DNA of 64,000 nt from Chitinophaga dinghuensis (GTDB taxonomy: Bacteria; Bacteroidota; Bacteroidia; Chitinophagales; Chitinophagaceae): the NCBI RefSeq assembly GCF_003259435.1, contig NZ_QLMA01000002.1, positions 434,001-498,000 of the forward strand, given 5' to 3'. Shown one piece after another: positions 24,645-33,786 of the stretch. The stretch's first letter is position 1. Each line of letters opens with the position of its first letter. The position numbers and the translations under genes are program-made. A model generated the notes under the pieces. The model searched no databases, had not been told where the DNA came from, and worked only from the letters and a program-made list of their open reading frames with translations.

Positions 24645-25526
24645 TTATCCTTTCGCTGCTTCCTTCACCCAATCTTCGTAACGGTGCTTCCATCTCCTAT
24701 GGCTCCATACCCATACTTCTGGCTGTTCATGAATATTATTCTCCAGAAATCGTACGAACGTCTCCGTTATCTTGCCGGCTGGCTCTTTTGCCGGCTCTTC
24801 AAACATCAATTGTAGTTTGGCATCATAATAACCTCTTTTTGTTTTCCGGATATCCACGAATACAACAGGGATATTATGTCTTTTAGCGCTCATTTCCGGC
24901 CCTTTATAGAAAGGCGTCATTTTGTTCAGGAACGGATACCAGAGGCAGCTACGTGGGTTTCCTGGGTTTTGATCGGCCACTAATGCAATCAGGTACTGTT
25001 TATCCAGCCAAGGTTTTATACTGTTGCCCATATCATTTGCAGGAAGCAGCACGGAGCCGGCTTTTTCCCGGAAATGCCTGAATAAACGATCCGCTGCTTT
25101 ATTCGTCAGCGGCATGTATACCACGAGGAAAGGAAAAGGTACGCCCTGCATGCAATACAGGTTAGCCCATTCCCAGTTGAAATTATGCCCGAGGTGAAGT
25201 TGACAGCTTTTGCCTTGTGCATACAGTTCATGCAGTACGGTAAGATCACAACGGAAGCGCTTCTTCAGTTCCGTTTTGCTCATCGTGAGTAGCTTGATGG
25301 TTTCCACCATCATATCGGTGAGGTTGCGGTAATATTTCTTCGCGATGCTGGTGATTTCTGCGTTTGACTTATTGGGAAAAGCCTGTCGCAGATTTTCAAA
25401 CACCACCTTCCTGCGGTAACCAAATACGTGATATACCAATACATAAAAAAAATCGCTCAACAGGTATAATACGCGTAAAGGAAGCAGGGATATACCATAA
25501 CAGATAACCAGCAGTAAATAATACAT
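24645..25526 (-). CDS. LpxL/HtrB-like lysophospholipid (lipid A) acyltransferase
   Basis: A 293-residue membrane-associated acyltransferase of the LpxL family, which adds a secondary acyl chain to lipid A. An N-terminal membrane helix (about 3-30) is followed by the catalytic H-x4-E in HLGHNFNWEWANLY (near 118), VADQNPGNP (near 187) and GPEMSAKRHNIPVVFVDIRK. The C-terminal PEVWVWSHRRWKHRYEDW is typical. It starts 24 nt downstream of its own candidate promoter box and converges on the YgaU-like gene. Confidence 0.9.
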   Translation of the reverse strand: MYYLLLVICYGISLLPLRVLYLLSDFFYVLVYHVFGYRRKVVFENLRQAFPNKSNAEITSIAKKYYRNLTDMMVETIKLLTMSKTELKKRFRCDLTVLHELYAQGKSCQLHLGHNFNWEWANLYCMQGVPFPFLVVYMPLTNKAADRLFRHFREKAGSVLLPANDMGNSIKPWLDKQYLIALVADQNPGNPRSCLWYPFLNKMTPFYKGPEMSAKRHNIPVVFVDIRKTKRGYYDAKLQLMFEEPAKEPAGKITETFVRFLENNIHEQPEVWVWSHRRWKHRYEDWVKEAAKG

Positions 25527-25549
25527 TATTTCCTTTGTTGAATTGACAG

Positions 25550-25557
25550 CAAAGGTA
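25550..25557 (-). promoter_or_regulatory. Candidate -7 box for the acyltransferase gene
   Basis: Reads TACCTTTG on the minus strand, 23 nt before the start at 25526, in the short gap after nadB. Confidence 0.45.
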
Positions 25558-25577
25558 AGTAATTCACGACGGTTACA

Positions 25578-27176
25578 TTACAGTACGATGTTCTGAATCA
25601 GTTCACATTTATATGGATAATCTGTGTTGAAATGCAGCCCACGGCTTTCCTTGCGGAAGGCGGCCCCTTTTACGATCAGATATCCTACTGTAATCAAATT
25701 TCTAAGTTGGCAGAGCTGCGGAGAAACTTCGGTGGTTTCGTAGAGTAGTTCGGTCTCTTCATGCAGCATATCGAGACGGCGCATAGCCCTTTGCAAACGG
25801 ACATCTGTTCTCACGATACCTACATAGTCACTCATAATTTGGTTGAGTTCCTTGAGGCTCTGGGTAATGAGAATCATTTCCTTTGGCGCAGTAGTACCTC
25901 TGGCATCCCAGTCGGGCACATTATCACGGAAGTTGATGGCGTCTATTTTACTGGTAGCATCCAGGAAGCAACGATGTGCAAAAACCATCGCTTCCAGCAG
26001 AGAATTCGATGCCAGCCTGTTCGCGCCATGGAGGCCGGTGCTAGCGCATTCGCCGCAGGCATATAGATTACGGATGGATGTTTGTCCCCATTCATTGGTT
26101 TTGATACCGCCACAGCTATAATGCGCCGCTGGGGCCACTGGTATCATCTGGGTTTGTACATCTATGCCGGCTGCCTTACAGGTTTCATAAATATTCGGGA
26201 AATGATGGATGAACTTTTCAATGTCCATATGCCGGCAATCCAGGTATACATATTCGGTACCGGTGATCTTCATCTCGCTATCTATTGCACGGGCAACTAT
26301 ATCGCGAGGCGCCAGGGAAAGACGAGGGTCATACTTCTGCATGAAGTCTTCTCCATGAATATTGCGCAGGATACCGCCATCGCCACGAACAGCTTCTGTA
26401 ATCAGGAAAGACGGGCTTACGCCTGGCTGATACAGCGCCGTAGGATGAAACTGGATAAACTCCATATTCTCAATACGTCCTTTGGCTCTGTATACCATTG
26501 CCACGCCATCGCCGGTAGCGATAGTAGGATTGGTAGTACTACGATATACCTGGCCGTTTCCGCCAGTAGCCAGCAGCGTTATTTTGGAGAGGATTTTTTC
26601 AATTTGATTTGTCTGGCGGTTAAGTACATAAACGCCAAAACATTCAACATCCGGAGTAGATTTTGTGACCAGATAGCCCAGATGGTGTTGGGTGATTAGG
26701 TCTACAACAAAACAGTGCGTTACCAGTTCGATATTGGAACGCTGGTGAATAGCTTCCAGCAAAGCTCTTTCGATTTCCTTGCCAGTAATATCCTTGTGAT
26801 GGAGTACGCGGAATACGGAATGTCCGCCTTCACGGCCGAGAGAGAAGTCACCGTTGGCAGTTCTATCGAAATTAGTACCCCACTCGATGATTTCGTTGAC
26901 CCTTTCCGGCCCTTCCGTCACTACTATCTCTACAATACGTTGGTTACACAGGCCATCCCCGGCAATCAATGTATCTTCTATATGTTTTTCGAAACTATCG
27001 TTTTCCAGATCGTTGACTACTGCTACGCCTCCTTGTGCATACTTGGTGTTGGTTTCGTCTTCACGGCTTTTTGTGATGACAGTAATTTTTTTATCAGGAC
27101 ACTGCTGTGAAACTTTCAGCGCATATGTAAGCCCTGCTATACCTGACCCGATGACAAGAAAATCTGTTTGTTGCAT
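25578..27176 (-). CDS. nadB: L-aspartate oxidase
   Basis: A 532-residue FAD enzyme that oxidises L-aspartate to iminoaspartate, the first step of NAD synthesis. The FAD-binding start is FLVIGSGIAGLTYALKVS; further markers are TKYAQGGVAVV, GREGGHSVFRVLHHKDITG, MEFIQFHPTALY, HYSCGGIKTNEWGQTS and ACGECASTGLHGANRLASNS. The C-terminal helical domain (about 430-530) is present. I chose the ATG at 27176 (MQQTDFLVIGSG); the open frame extends 41 codons further but without family similarity. A TAnnTTTG box lies just 7 nt before this ATG. Confidence 0.96.
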   Translation of the reverse strand: MQQTDFLVIGSGIAGLTYALKVSQQCPDKKITVITKSREDETNTKYAQGGVAVVNDLENDSFEKHIEDTLIAGDGLCNQRIVEIVVTEGPERVNEIIEWGTNFDRTANGDFSLGREGGHSVFRVLHHKDITGKEIERALLEAIHQRSNIELVTHCFVVDLITQHHLGYLVTKSTPDVECFGVYVLNRQTNQIEKILSKITLLATGGNGQVYRSTTNPTIATGDGVAMVYRAKGRIENMEFIQFHPTALYQPGVSPSFLITEAVRGDGGILRNIHGEDFMQKYDPRLSLAPRDIVARAIDSEMKITGTEYVYLDCRHMDIEKFIHHFPNIYETCKAAGIDVQTQMIPVAPAAHYSCGGIKTNEWGQTSIRNLYACGECASTGLHGANRLASNSLLEAMVFAHRCFLDATSKIDAINFRDNVPDWDARGTTAPKEMILITQSLKELNQIMSDYVGIVRTDVRLQRAMRRLDMLHEETELLYETTEVSPQLCQLRNLITVGYLIVKGAAFRKESRGLHFNTDYPYKCELIQNIVL

Positions 27177-27183
27177 AAGACAA

Positions 27184-27191
27184 CAAAAATA
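27184..27191 (-). promoter_or_regulatory. -7 box placed for a leaderless nadB mRNA
   Basis: Reads TATTTTTG on the minus strand with exactly 7 nt before the ATG. Transcription would begin at or within a few bases of the start codon. Confidence 0.55.
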
Positions 27192-27234
27192 CAAATTAAG
27201 CTGATTGGTGGTAGTGCTAAAATATAGGCAAACT

Positions 27235-27918
27235 TTAGCGCGATAATGGATTGAAATAGCTAACTGCGCCAGCTGTAATGCCCCATTGTGCCAGACCATA
27301 AGTAATCATCACCAGTACGCCGTTGGCAGGTAGGGGCTGATAAAATTTACCCAATGCTATCAGGCTGTCGGAGATAAGGAACAATACAGCTCCGATGATA
27401 CAAAACCATCCGGCAGGCTGCCATTTCAGATTAAAGGCATGTATGGATGACTGCACAGTTATGCTGAGAGCAAGCGCATAGATGATTACCGGAATCTTCA
27501 ATGCGCCTAAATGTGGGAGCAGTAACAAAATGAAACCTATGAGGAACGCAGCATGCAGGAATATAACCGGATACTTGCACATGGGAACCGGAGGATTGCT
27601 GTAGCGGATTTTCAGAAAGAAAAGGATATAGAAGACATGTGCCAGCAAGAAACTTCCCAGCCCCGTCAGGAAATGCGAATCAAACATGAGCAGTACATCT
27701 CCGCCAAAAGAGAATATTAATGCCAGCAGCAGAAATCTGAGATAGGAAGACTTCATATTCCCGGCATTGCTCAGTACAAATATTATCAATAGGATAGTTA
27801 ACAAGGGTTTAGTGACGTAGCGGGCGGAATGCATATCTAATCCCGTGAAGATTACGTCCAGCAATAAAATAAATGCATACAGCAGCTGCCATTTGGAGCG
27901 AAAGAGGGTTGATAACAT
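27235..27918 (-). CDS. YhhN/TMEM86-family lysoplasmalogenase
   Basis: A 227-residue protein with seven or eight hydrophobic helices and the YhhN signature residues (VTKPLLTILLIIF, FSFGGDVLLMFD, AVLFLISDSLIALGKF). Family members in animals and Legionella cleave the vinyl-ether bond of lysoplasmalogens; the bacterial substrate is often unclear. It is 5 nt downstream of the sensor kinase gene, so it is probably read with the two-component pair. Confidence 0.85.
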   Translation of the reverse strand: MLSTLFRSKWQLLYAFILLLDVIFTGLDMHSARYVTKPLLTILLIIFVLSNAGNMKSSYLRFLLLALIFSFGGDVLLMFDSHFLTGLGSFLLAHVFYILFFLKIRYSNPPVPMCKYPVIFLHAAFLIGFILLLLPHLGALKIPVIIYALALSITVQSSIHAFNLKWQPAGWFCIIGAVLFLISDSLIALGKFYQPLPANGVLVMITYGLAQWGITAGAVSYFNPLSR

Positions 27919-27923
27919 AATGG

Positions 27924-29264
27924 TTAATAATTCAGAATAATGAAAAACGTAGAACCGTTACCGTTATTACCAGGACTATTTACTTTTAGTTGTCCTCCAT
28001 GCAGTTGAATTATCTGCTGGGATAAACTGAGTCCTATACCGGAACCTTTCTTTTTGGTTGTAAAGAAAGGTATGAAAATTTTTTCCATTGCCTCTTCATC
28101 AATTCCTGGTCCATTGTCGGTGACCTCAATGGTAAGCTGATTGGTGCCGGGGAGCCAAGCTTTCAGCTCAATAGCGCCATCGGTTGTTTGTTCCAACGCG
28201 TCCATGGCATTTTTTACCAGGTTGATCAATACCATTTGCAGTTGGGAGAAATCTGCATGAATAGTGGTTTGTTGAGTGTCTATGTCGAGATGGAATTGAA
28301 TATCCGCCTGTTTGAGATCTGCCTGGAAGAGATTGGCCACCGAGGTAATGAGGGATTTCACATTTACTGATGTGAACTGTGGTTGGGGAAGTGTAGTATA
28401 ATCGCGGTAAGCATTTACAAAATTCATGATTCCTTTACTACGACTCTCCACGGTTTCCAGGGCTTCCCGCAGATCGGTTATTCCTTCTGGGTTGCCGGAA
28501 GATGGAGCGATGTCTATCTCCACAATTTCCTGCATGGTACCAATCAGCGATACAATTGGCGTAACGGAATTCATGATTTCATGGCGCAGGATTTTAGTCA
28601 GATTCTGCCATGCTTCCAGCTCTTTTTTCTGTAGTTCGGAATGAATGTTCTGGATGGACAGGAGTTTGATGAGCCGCCCTTGCAAACGTACTACAGCAGC
28701 GTGAATGGAGAGTTGTTGCTGCTGTTTGGTAGCGTAGAGCGACTTATTCCCTGATGGCAGTTCCATCAGTAGCGTATCCAATCCAGGATGTACTGTTTTA
28801 AGTTCCGACAGGTTACGTAACCGGTAGATACCTAATAGTCGGAATGCAGCGGGGTTGATCAGTTCAATTTTTCCTTCTGCATCAAAGGACAGTACACCGA
28901 TATTGATATGTTGAACAATCGTGTCGATGTATTTCAGATTAGCTTCTTTCTCCGCGCGGGTTTGGCGGAATGCTTCCAGTACTTCATTGAACTGCTGGTT
29001 CAGCATTTTGAAGCTTTTGCCCAGTTTGTTATCGCTGCTGAAGCGAATGGAAAAATCCTCATAGCGGATAGATTCCAGGAACAGGGTCAGTTTACGATTG
29101 ATACGATTCAGGTAATAGTAGATACCGTACATCTGGGCCAATACCAGCGGAATAATAAGATACGACAGACTATCATTTACACGGAAGTAAATCCATATGC
29201 CGAAGGCAATGGTGGCAGTGAGTAGGATTACCCGCAGGCATATATTGATACTGAACCTGTTCAT
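27924..29264 (-). CDS. NtrY-like sensor histidine kinase
   Basis: A 446-residue kinase with two N-terminal membrane helices (about 8-27 and 32-52), a HAMP-like linker, a PAS domain (about 105-190, HINIGVLSFDAEGKIELINPAA) and the catalytic core: H-box LRHEIMNSVTPIVSL near 228, N-box LVKNAMDALEQ, G-boxes DNGPGIDEE and GSGIGLSLSQQII. Its gene lies 6 nt after the sigma-54 response regulator gene, which it should phosphorylate. The short loop between the helices means the signal is likely sensed inside the cell or membrane. Confidence 0.92.
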   Translation of the reverse strand: MNRFSINICLRVILLTATIAFGIWIYFRVNDSLSYLIIPLVLAQMYGIYYYLNRINRKLTLFLESIRYEDFSIRFSSDNKLGKSFKMLNQQFNEVLEAFRQTRAEKEANLKYIDTIVQHINIGVLSFDAEGKIELINPAAFRLLGIYRLRNLSELKTVHPGLDTLLMELPSGNKSLYATKQQQQLSIHAAVVRLQGRLIKLLSIQNIHSELQKKELEAWQNLTKILRHEIMNSVTPIVSLIGTMQEIVEIDIAPSSGNPEGITDLREALETVESRSKGIMNFVNAYRDYTTLPQPQFTSVNVKSLITSVANLFQADLKQADIQFHLDIDTQQTTIHADFSQLQMVLINLVKNAMDALEQTTDGAIELKAWLPGTNQLTIEVTDNGPGIDEEAMEKIFIPFFTTKKKGSGIGLSLSQQIIQLHGGQLKVNSPGNNGNGSTFFIILNY

Positions 29265-29270
29265 CTATGA

Positions 29271-30626
29271 TCAGATATTGTATTTTTCGAGTCTTCTGTA
29301 AAGTGCAGCGCGACTCAATCCCAATTCTCTGGCTGCTTCCGTAATGTTTCCATTACATTTCTTCATAGCCTGGGCGATGATGTTTCGCTCCATATCTTCC
29401 AGGTTATAGCCGGTGTCGGTGGGTTGATCGTTCACACTATTGTTGCGGGTGAATACATCTTTAGGCTGCAAGGTTTTTCCTTGTGAGAGGATCACTGCTC
29501 GCTCCATCGCATGTTGGAGCTCGCGTATATTGCCTGGCCAGTCGTATTTATGCATCTGGTTGACGAGGGCATCGCTCAAACTGTTTACCGGACGTTTGTA
29601 TTTTTCGCGGTAGATATTCAGGAAGTGTTCTGCGAGTGGCACAATATCGTCTATGCGTTCCCGTAGTGGTGGTAAATGTATTTCAATGGTGTTGATACGG
29701 AATAGTAAGTCCTGGCGGAAAAGCTGTTGGGTAGCGAGATGAGGAAGATTGCGGTTAGTAGCGCAAATCAATCTTACATCTACCGGAATATTTTTATTGG
29801 AGCCTACTTTGGTAACATTTCTGTTTTGCAGGACGGTCAGTAGTTTGGCTTGAAATGGAATGGTAATATTGCCAATTTCATCCAGGAAGATGGTGCCTCC
29901 GTTGGCTTCTTCAAATCTGCCTTGTCTGTCTTCGCGAGCATCTGTAAATGCGCCTTTCACATGTCCGAATAATTCGCTTTCAAACAATGACTCCGGGAGG
30001 GCTCCCAAATCCACGCTGACAAAGGATTTATTATTTCTGTGAGATTGCTGGTGAATATGTCTGGCCAGCATATCTTTACCGGTTCCGTTTTCTCCGAGAA
30101 TGAGGATATTGGCGTCGGTTCCGGCTACGCGGGAGACGGTTTCGAAAACCTCTTGCATGGCAGGGCTTTTCCCGATGAGCATATTGCTATTTGCCTGGTG
30201 TACAGGCTGTAATCCTGGTTTGCTATTGGCAGCAATATGTTTATTGAAGGCAGCCTGTATGGTTGCCAGCAATTTTTCATTTTCCCAGGGTTTCAGTACA
30301 AAATCCGTAGCGCCGGCTTTAATAGCTCTGACGGCCATTTCCACATCGCCATAGGCGGTGAATAATACGACTGTAGACTCAGGTTTTATATCGAGGATAC
30401 GATCCAGCCATTCGAAGCCTTCTTTACCGCTGCTAAGGTCGCGGGTGAAGTTCATATCTAGGAGGATAACATCATAATCGTGGTTCGTAACCAGGTAAGG
30501 AATCTTCTGCGGATTTTTCTCGAAATCCACTTGTTCAAAGTGTCTTTTCAGTAAAAGTCTGGCAGCACGTAGCACATCCGCGTCGTCATCTATGATAAGG
30601 ATTTTGCCCTGTTGCAGTGTAGTCAT
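29271..30626 (-). CDS. Sigma-54-dependent response regulator (NtrC family)
   Basis: A 451-residue activator. The receiver domain (about 8-130) has its phosphoacceptor Asp in VILLDMNF. The AAA+ domain (about 155-385) has Walker A ILGENGTGKDMLARHI, the sigma-54 contact loop as GAFTDA (instead of GAFTGA), Walker [13 protein letters not shown] and the Arg finger region. A Fis-type helix-turn-helix ends the protein (NGNITEAARELGLSRAALYRRL). ATG 30626 (MTTLQQGKILIIDD) is preferred to one 30 nt upstream. It is divergent from the efflux cluster, its likely target. Confidence 0.92.
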   Translation of the reverse strand: MTTLQQGKILIIDDDADVLRAARLLLKRHFEQVDFEKNPQKIPYLVTNHDYDVILLDMNFTRDLSSGKEGFEWLDRILDIKPESTVVLFTAYGDVEMAVRAIKAGATDFVLKPWENEKLLATIQAAFNKHIAANSKPGLQPVHQANSNMLIGKSPAMQEVFETVSRVAGTDANILILGENGTGKDMLARHIHQQSHRNNKSFVSVDLGALPESLFESELFGHVKGAFTDAREDRQGRFEEANGGTIFLDEIGNITIPFQAKLLTVLQNRNVTKVGSNKNIPVDVRLICATNRNLPHLATQQLFRQDLLFRINTIEIHLPPLRERIDDIVPLAEHFLNIYREKYKRPVNSLSDALVNQMHKYDWPGNIRELQHAMERAVILSQGKTLQPKDVFTRNNSVNDQPTDTGYNLEDMERNIIAQAMKKCNGNITEAARELGLSRAALYRRLEKYNI

Positions 30627-30836
30627 ATCATTGGTTTGATTGGGTATCTGGCACAATAATAAAGAATTTTTTTCCGCATCAAAGCAAAGATTTCAAAGTG
30701 TCCGAATGTGAACGGGGGCTGTGCGGAACAGGACAGATTTTGTCTTCATAAACTGTTATAATTCAATGATAATCAATTGATTGGTTAATTGGCATATGGC
30801 TTGGCTTCTATGGTCGTCAAACTTTCCGTTAATACC

Positions 30837-32084
30837 ATGGACAGAAAAATAGAAAAGAAATTTTGGTCTGGGCGCCGCATACTGATGATAGGAGCAGGCG
30901 CACTTGTAGCAATGCTACTGGCATATACGCTCATCTTTGCAGACCACCGCGCTACCCTCAACGTGGAAAAAGATAAGATTACAATATCTCCTGTTACCAA
31001 AGGTACATTTGATGTATACATTGCAGTAACCGCAGTTGTAATGCCGCTGAAGACAATTCGTCTGGACGCAATTGAGGGCGGTTATGTCAGCCATAAATAC
31101 CTGGAAGGCGGTAGTATGGTAAAGGCTGGAGATTCCATTCTGAGGCTGGATAACCAGCGACTGATGATGGACTTTGTGAACCATGAAACAGAGATTTATC
31201 GTTTGCAGAACGAATTACAGAATACGCGTTTATCTATTCGTCAGCAGAAGTTTACCATGCAGCAGGCGATTTACGATTTTGACGCGAAAATAGCCGCAGC
31301 ACAGGATTTGTATGATCGTAACAAACAGTTGGTAGAAGAGAAGATTGTGGCGCGTCAGGAGTTTAATAAGAATAAATTTGAGCTGGAGGGACTTATCAAG
31401 CAGCGAGATATACAGTTGCAGTCGCAGCGTTATCAGGATGAAAATGCCACCCGTCAGATTTCCCAACTGGAAGGTACATTAGCGCGTACCCAACGTAACC
31501 TGGCGCTGATGAAAGAAAACCTGAACAGCCTTATCGTGAGGGCTCCGGTTTCCGGACAGCTCAGTTCCATTGATGTGGAAGTCGGTTCCAGCATTACTGC
31601 AGGTCAAAACCTTGGTCAGATTGATGACCTGAATGGGTTTAAATTGCGTGCAGATATTGACGAGCACTATGTTTCACAGGTTTTTTCGGGTCTGAAAGCC
31701 ACCTTCGAATTTGATGGTAAAACCTACGATATGATTGTTACGAAAGTATATCCGGAGGTAAAGAGCGGACGATTCCAGGCAGATATGAATTTTGAAGGGA
31801 AGACACCGGAAGGTATACGTCGCGGACAATCCTCTCCAATACGCCTGGTATTGGGTAAATCAGCAGAGGCAGTCTTACTTCCTTTGGGCGGATTTTTCTC
31901 TGATACTGGTGGAAACTGGGTGTATGTACTTGATAAGGATGGCAAACGGGCTGTGAAGCGTAATATCACGCTGGGACGTAAAAATCCTTTATTTTTCGAG
32001 GTATTGGAAGGGTTAAAACCTGGAGATCAGGTGATTACCTCCTCATATGAAAGTTTCGGCAACAAAGATGTGTTAGCCTTTTAG
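30837..32084 (+). CDS. HlyD/MacA-type efflux adaptor subunit
   Basis: A 415-residue periplasmic adaptor: one N-terminal membrane helix (about 14-35, LMIGAGALVAMLLAYTLIF), a split biotinyl-lipoyl domain (about 65-100 and 240-270, RAPVSGQLSSIDVEVGSSI), a long coiled hairpin (about 105-235), and beta-barrel and membrane-proximal domains. It would link an inner-membrane transporter to TolC. The ATG at 30837 (MDRKIEKKFW) places the membrane helix normally; the frame is open 48 nt further up from a TTG. It leads the efflux cluster and is 33 nt from the first ATPase gene. Confidence 0.9.
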   Translation: MDRKIEKKFWSGRRILMIGAGALVAMLLAYTLIFADHRATLNVEKDKITISPVTKGTFDVYIAVTAVVMPLKTIRLDAIEGGYVSHKYLEGGSMVKAGDSILRLDNQRLMMDFVNHETEIYRLQNELQNTRLSIRQQKFTMQQAIYDFDAKIAAAQDLYDRNKQLVEEKIVARQEFNKNKFELEGLIKQRDIQLQSQRYQDENATRQISQLEGTLARTQRNLALMKENLNSLIVRAPVSGQLSSIDVEVGSSITAGQNLGQIDDLNGFKLRADIDEHYVSQVFSGLKATFEFDGKTYDMIVTKVYPEVKSGRFQADMNFEGKTPEGIRRGQSSPIRLVLGKSAEAVLLPLGGFFSDTGGNWVYVLDKDGKRAVKRNITLGRKNPLFFEVLEGLKPGDQVITSSYESFGNKDVLAF

Positions 32085-32117
32085 TAATATTATATTCAAA
32101 TCCCTAAAAAAGAAAGT

Positions 32118-32807
32118 ATGATACGTACTGTTAATTTACAGAAACTGTTTACTACCGAAGAAGTGGAAACAACCGCATTGAATGGTATCAACATGGAAGT
32201 GCAGGATGGGGAGTTTGTGGCCATCATGGGGCCTTCCGGATGTGGAAAATCTACTTTATTGAATATACTGGGTTTATTGGATAATCCTTCAGATGGAGAA
32301 TACCATTTCTGGGGGAAGGAAGTGGCCCGGATGAGTGAACGGCAGCGGGCTCAATTGCGCAAGGGCGCTATTGGCTTCGTATTTCAGAGCTTCAATCTTA
32401 TTGACGAACTGACTGTCTATGAAAATGTGGAGTTGCCTTTATTATATCTGAAAGTGCCGGCGCCGGAGCGTAAGAAAAAAGTGGAGGAGGTGCTGGAGCG
32501 TATGAACATTATGCATCGCAGGAATCACTTCCCGCAGCAGTTGTCTGGCGGTCAGCAACAACGTGTGGCAATTGCCAGAGCGGTAGTGGCCAAGCCTAAT
32601 CTGATCCTGGCCGATGAGCCAACTGGTAACCTGGACTCCTCCAATGGGGAAGAGGTAATGAAATTATTACAGGAACTGAATAATGCCGGTACCACCATGA
32701 TTATGGTGACGCACTCCCCTTATGATGCGGGGTTTGCCCATCGGGTGATAAACCTCTTTGATGGCCGTGTAGTAACGGAAAACATTAAAGAGCAGTTCCA
32801 CGTATAA
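32118..32807 (+). CDS. MacB/LolD-type ABC transporter ATPase
   Basis: A 229-residue nucleotide-binding subunit with Walker [20 protein letters not shown]-loop [20 protein letters not shown], signature [16 protein letters not shown], Walker [14 protein letters not shown] and H-loop VTHSPYD. It belongs to the MacB/LolD group, which drives mechanotransmission through FtsX-like permeases. The product has no membrane part and no permease gene lies next to it. It follows the adaptor gene by 33 nt and is followed by a terminator-like hairpin. Confidence 0.92.
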   Translation: MIRTVNLQKLFTTEEVETTALNGINMEVQDGEFVAIMGPSGCGKSTLLNILGLLDNPSDGEYHFWGKEVARMSERQRAQLRKGAIGFVFQSFNLIDELTVYENVELPLLYLKVPAPERKKKVEEVLERMNIMHRRNHFPQQLSGGQQQRVAIARAVVAKPNLILADEPTGNLDSSNGEEVMKLLQELNNAGTTMIMVTHSPYDAGFAHRVINLFDGRVVTENIKEQFHV

Positions 32808-32898
32808 ACGAACATATTTTGTAACTGCGTGTATACCATGCCGTTATTGATAAAATACTCAAATTATTAAAGAGCGAAATAACAAGTGAACATCAAAC

Positions 32899-32930
32899 CG
32901 GGTAGTGTCTTTACACCACCTGTTTTTTTA
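32899..32930 (+). terminator. Terminator-like hairpin between the two ATPase genes
   Basis: GGTAGTG (32901-32907) and CACCACC (32914-32920) pair with one mismatch, followed by TGTTTTTTT. It suggests the two ATPase genes belong to separate units. Confidence 0.7.
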
Positions 32931-32972
32931 AGATACTTGTTAGGCGCCAACACTTGTGAAAAAAGCTAATTT

Positions 32973-33638
32973 ATGATACAGTTACAGGACATCTCCAAAC
33001 ACTATCCCGTAGGCTTTGGAAAGAATGAAATACTGAAGAATATTAACCTGGAAATTAAGGAAGGCGAATTCGTTTCCATTATGGGGCCTTCCGGGTCCGG
33101 GAAGTCGACCCTCCTACATATTTTGGGTTTACTGGAGGAGCCGTCTTCCGGGAATTATCTTTTCCAGGGCGAACGGGTGGACAGTATGAACGAGAAGAAG
33201 CGCACCAATTTGCACCGGGGGGCAATAGGGTTTGTATTTCAGGCTTATCATCTGATTGACGAACTGACTGTTTACGAGAATATTGAAACGCCGTTATTAT
33301 ATAAGAATATACCTGGCTCGGAACGTAAAAGTAAAGTTGCCGATATTCTGGATCGGTTTAACATAGTGGCCAAGAAAGACCTGTTTCCCAACCAGCTTTC
33401 CGGGGGGCAGCAGCAGCTAGTGGGCATTGCTCGTGCGCTGGTGGCCGAACCACGGGTAATCCTGGCGGATGAACCAACCGGTAATCTACATTCAGACCAG
33501 GCCAAAACAATTATGGAGTTGTTCAAACAGTTGAACCAACAAGATAACATCACCATTGTACAGGTAACCCACTCCGACCTCAACGCCACTTACGGAAACC
33601 GTATAATACGGATCAACGACGGACAGATACAGCCATAA
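32973..33638 (+). CDS. Second MacB/LolD-type ABC transporter ATPase
   Basis: A 221-residue ATPase closely similar to the one upstream: Walker [41 protein letters not shown], Walker [12 protein letters not shown] and H-loop VTHSDLN. The signature motif is [15 protein letters not shown], with Leu where the Arg of [10 protein letters not shown] normally sits, and the D-loop is HSDQ. It probably arose by duplication of its neighbour. No permease is nearby; the next gene codes for TolC. Confidence 0.9.
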   Translation: MIQLQDISKHYPVGFGKNEILKNINLEIKEGEFVSIMGPSGSGKSTLLHILGLLEEPSSGNYLFQGERVDSMNEKKRTNLHRGAIGFVFQAYHLIDELTVYENIETPLLYKNIPGSERKSKVADILDRFNIVAKKDLFPNQLSGGQQQLVGIARALVAEPRVILADEPTGNLHSDQAKTIMELFKQLNQQDNITIVQVTHSDLNATYGNRIIRINDGQIQP

Positions 33639-33771
33639 TATTCGCAGTTGCTTTTGCGGAATCTGATAAAAAAATACTATGTTGTACACTCAAATTTTGA
33701 GGTATGCCGCCATACCTACTAAAATTTTGCCTTCTGTCATTAAGAGGCAGAAAGTATCATCACAATTATTA

Positions 33772-33779
33772 TATTTTTG
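33772..33779 (+). promoter_or_regulatory. -7 box placed for a leaderless tolC-type mRNA
   Basis: TATTTTTG with exactly 7 nt before the ATG at 33787. No TTTG at the usual -33 position. Confidence 0.5.
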
Positions 33780-33786
33780 TAATGCT

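Noticed and set aside
30790-30806. Possible sigma-54 promoter upstream of the first efflux adaptor (TTGGCATATGGCTTGGC)
   Set aside because: The GG and GC elements are 11 nt apart rather than the strict 10, so I did not call it, although a divergent NtrC-type gene makes the idea attractive.
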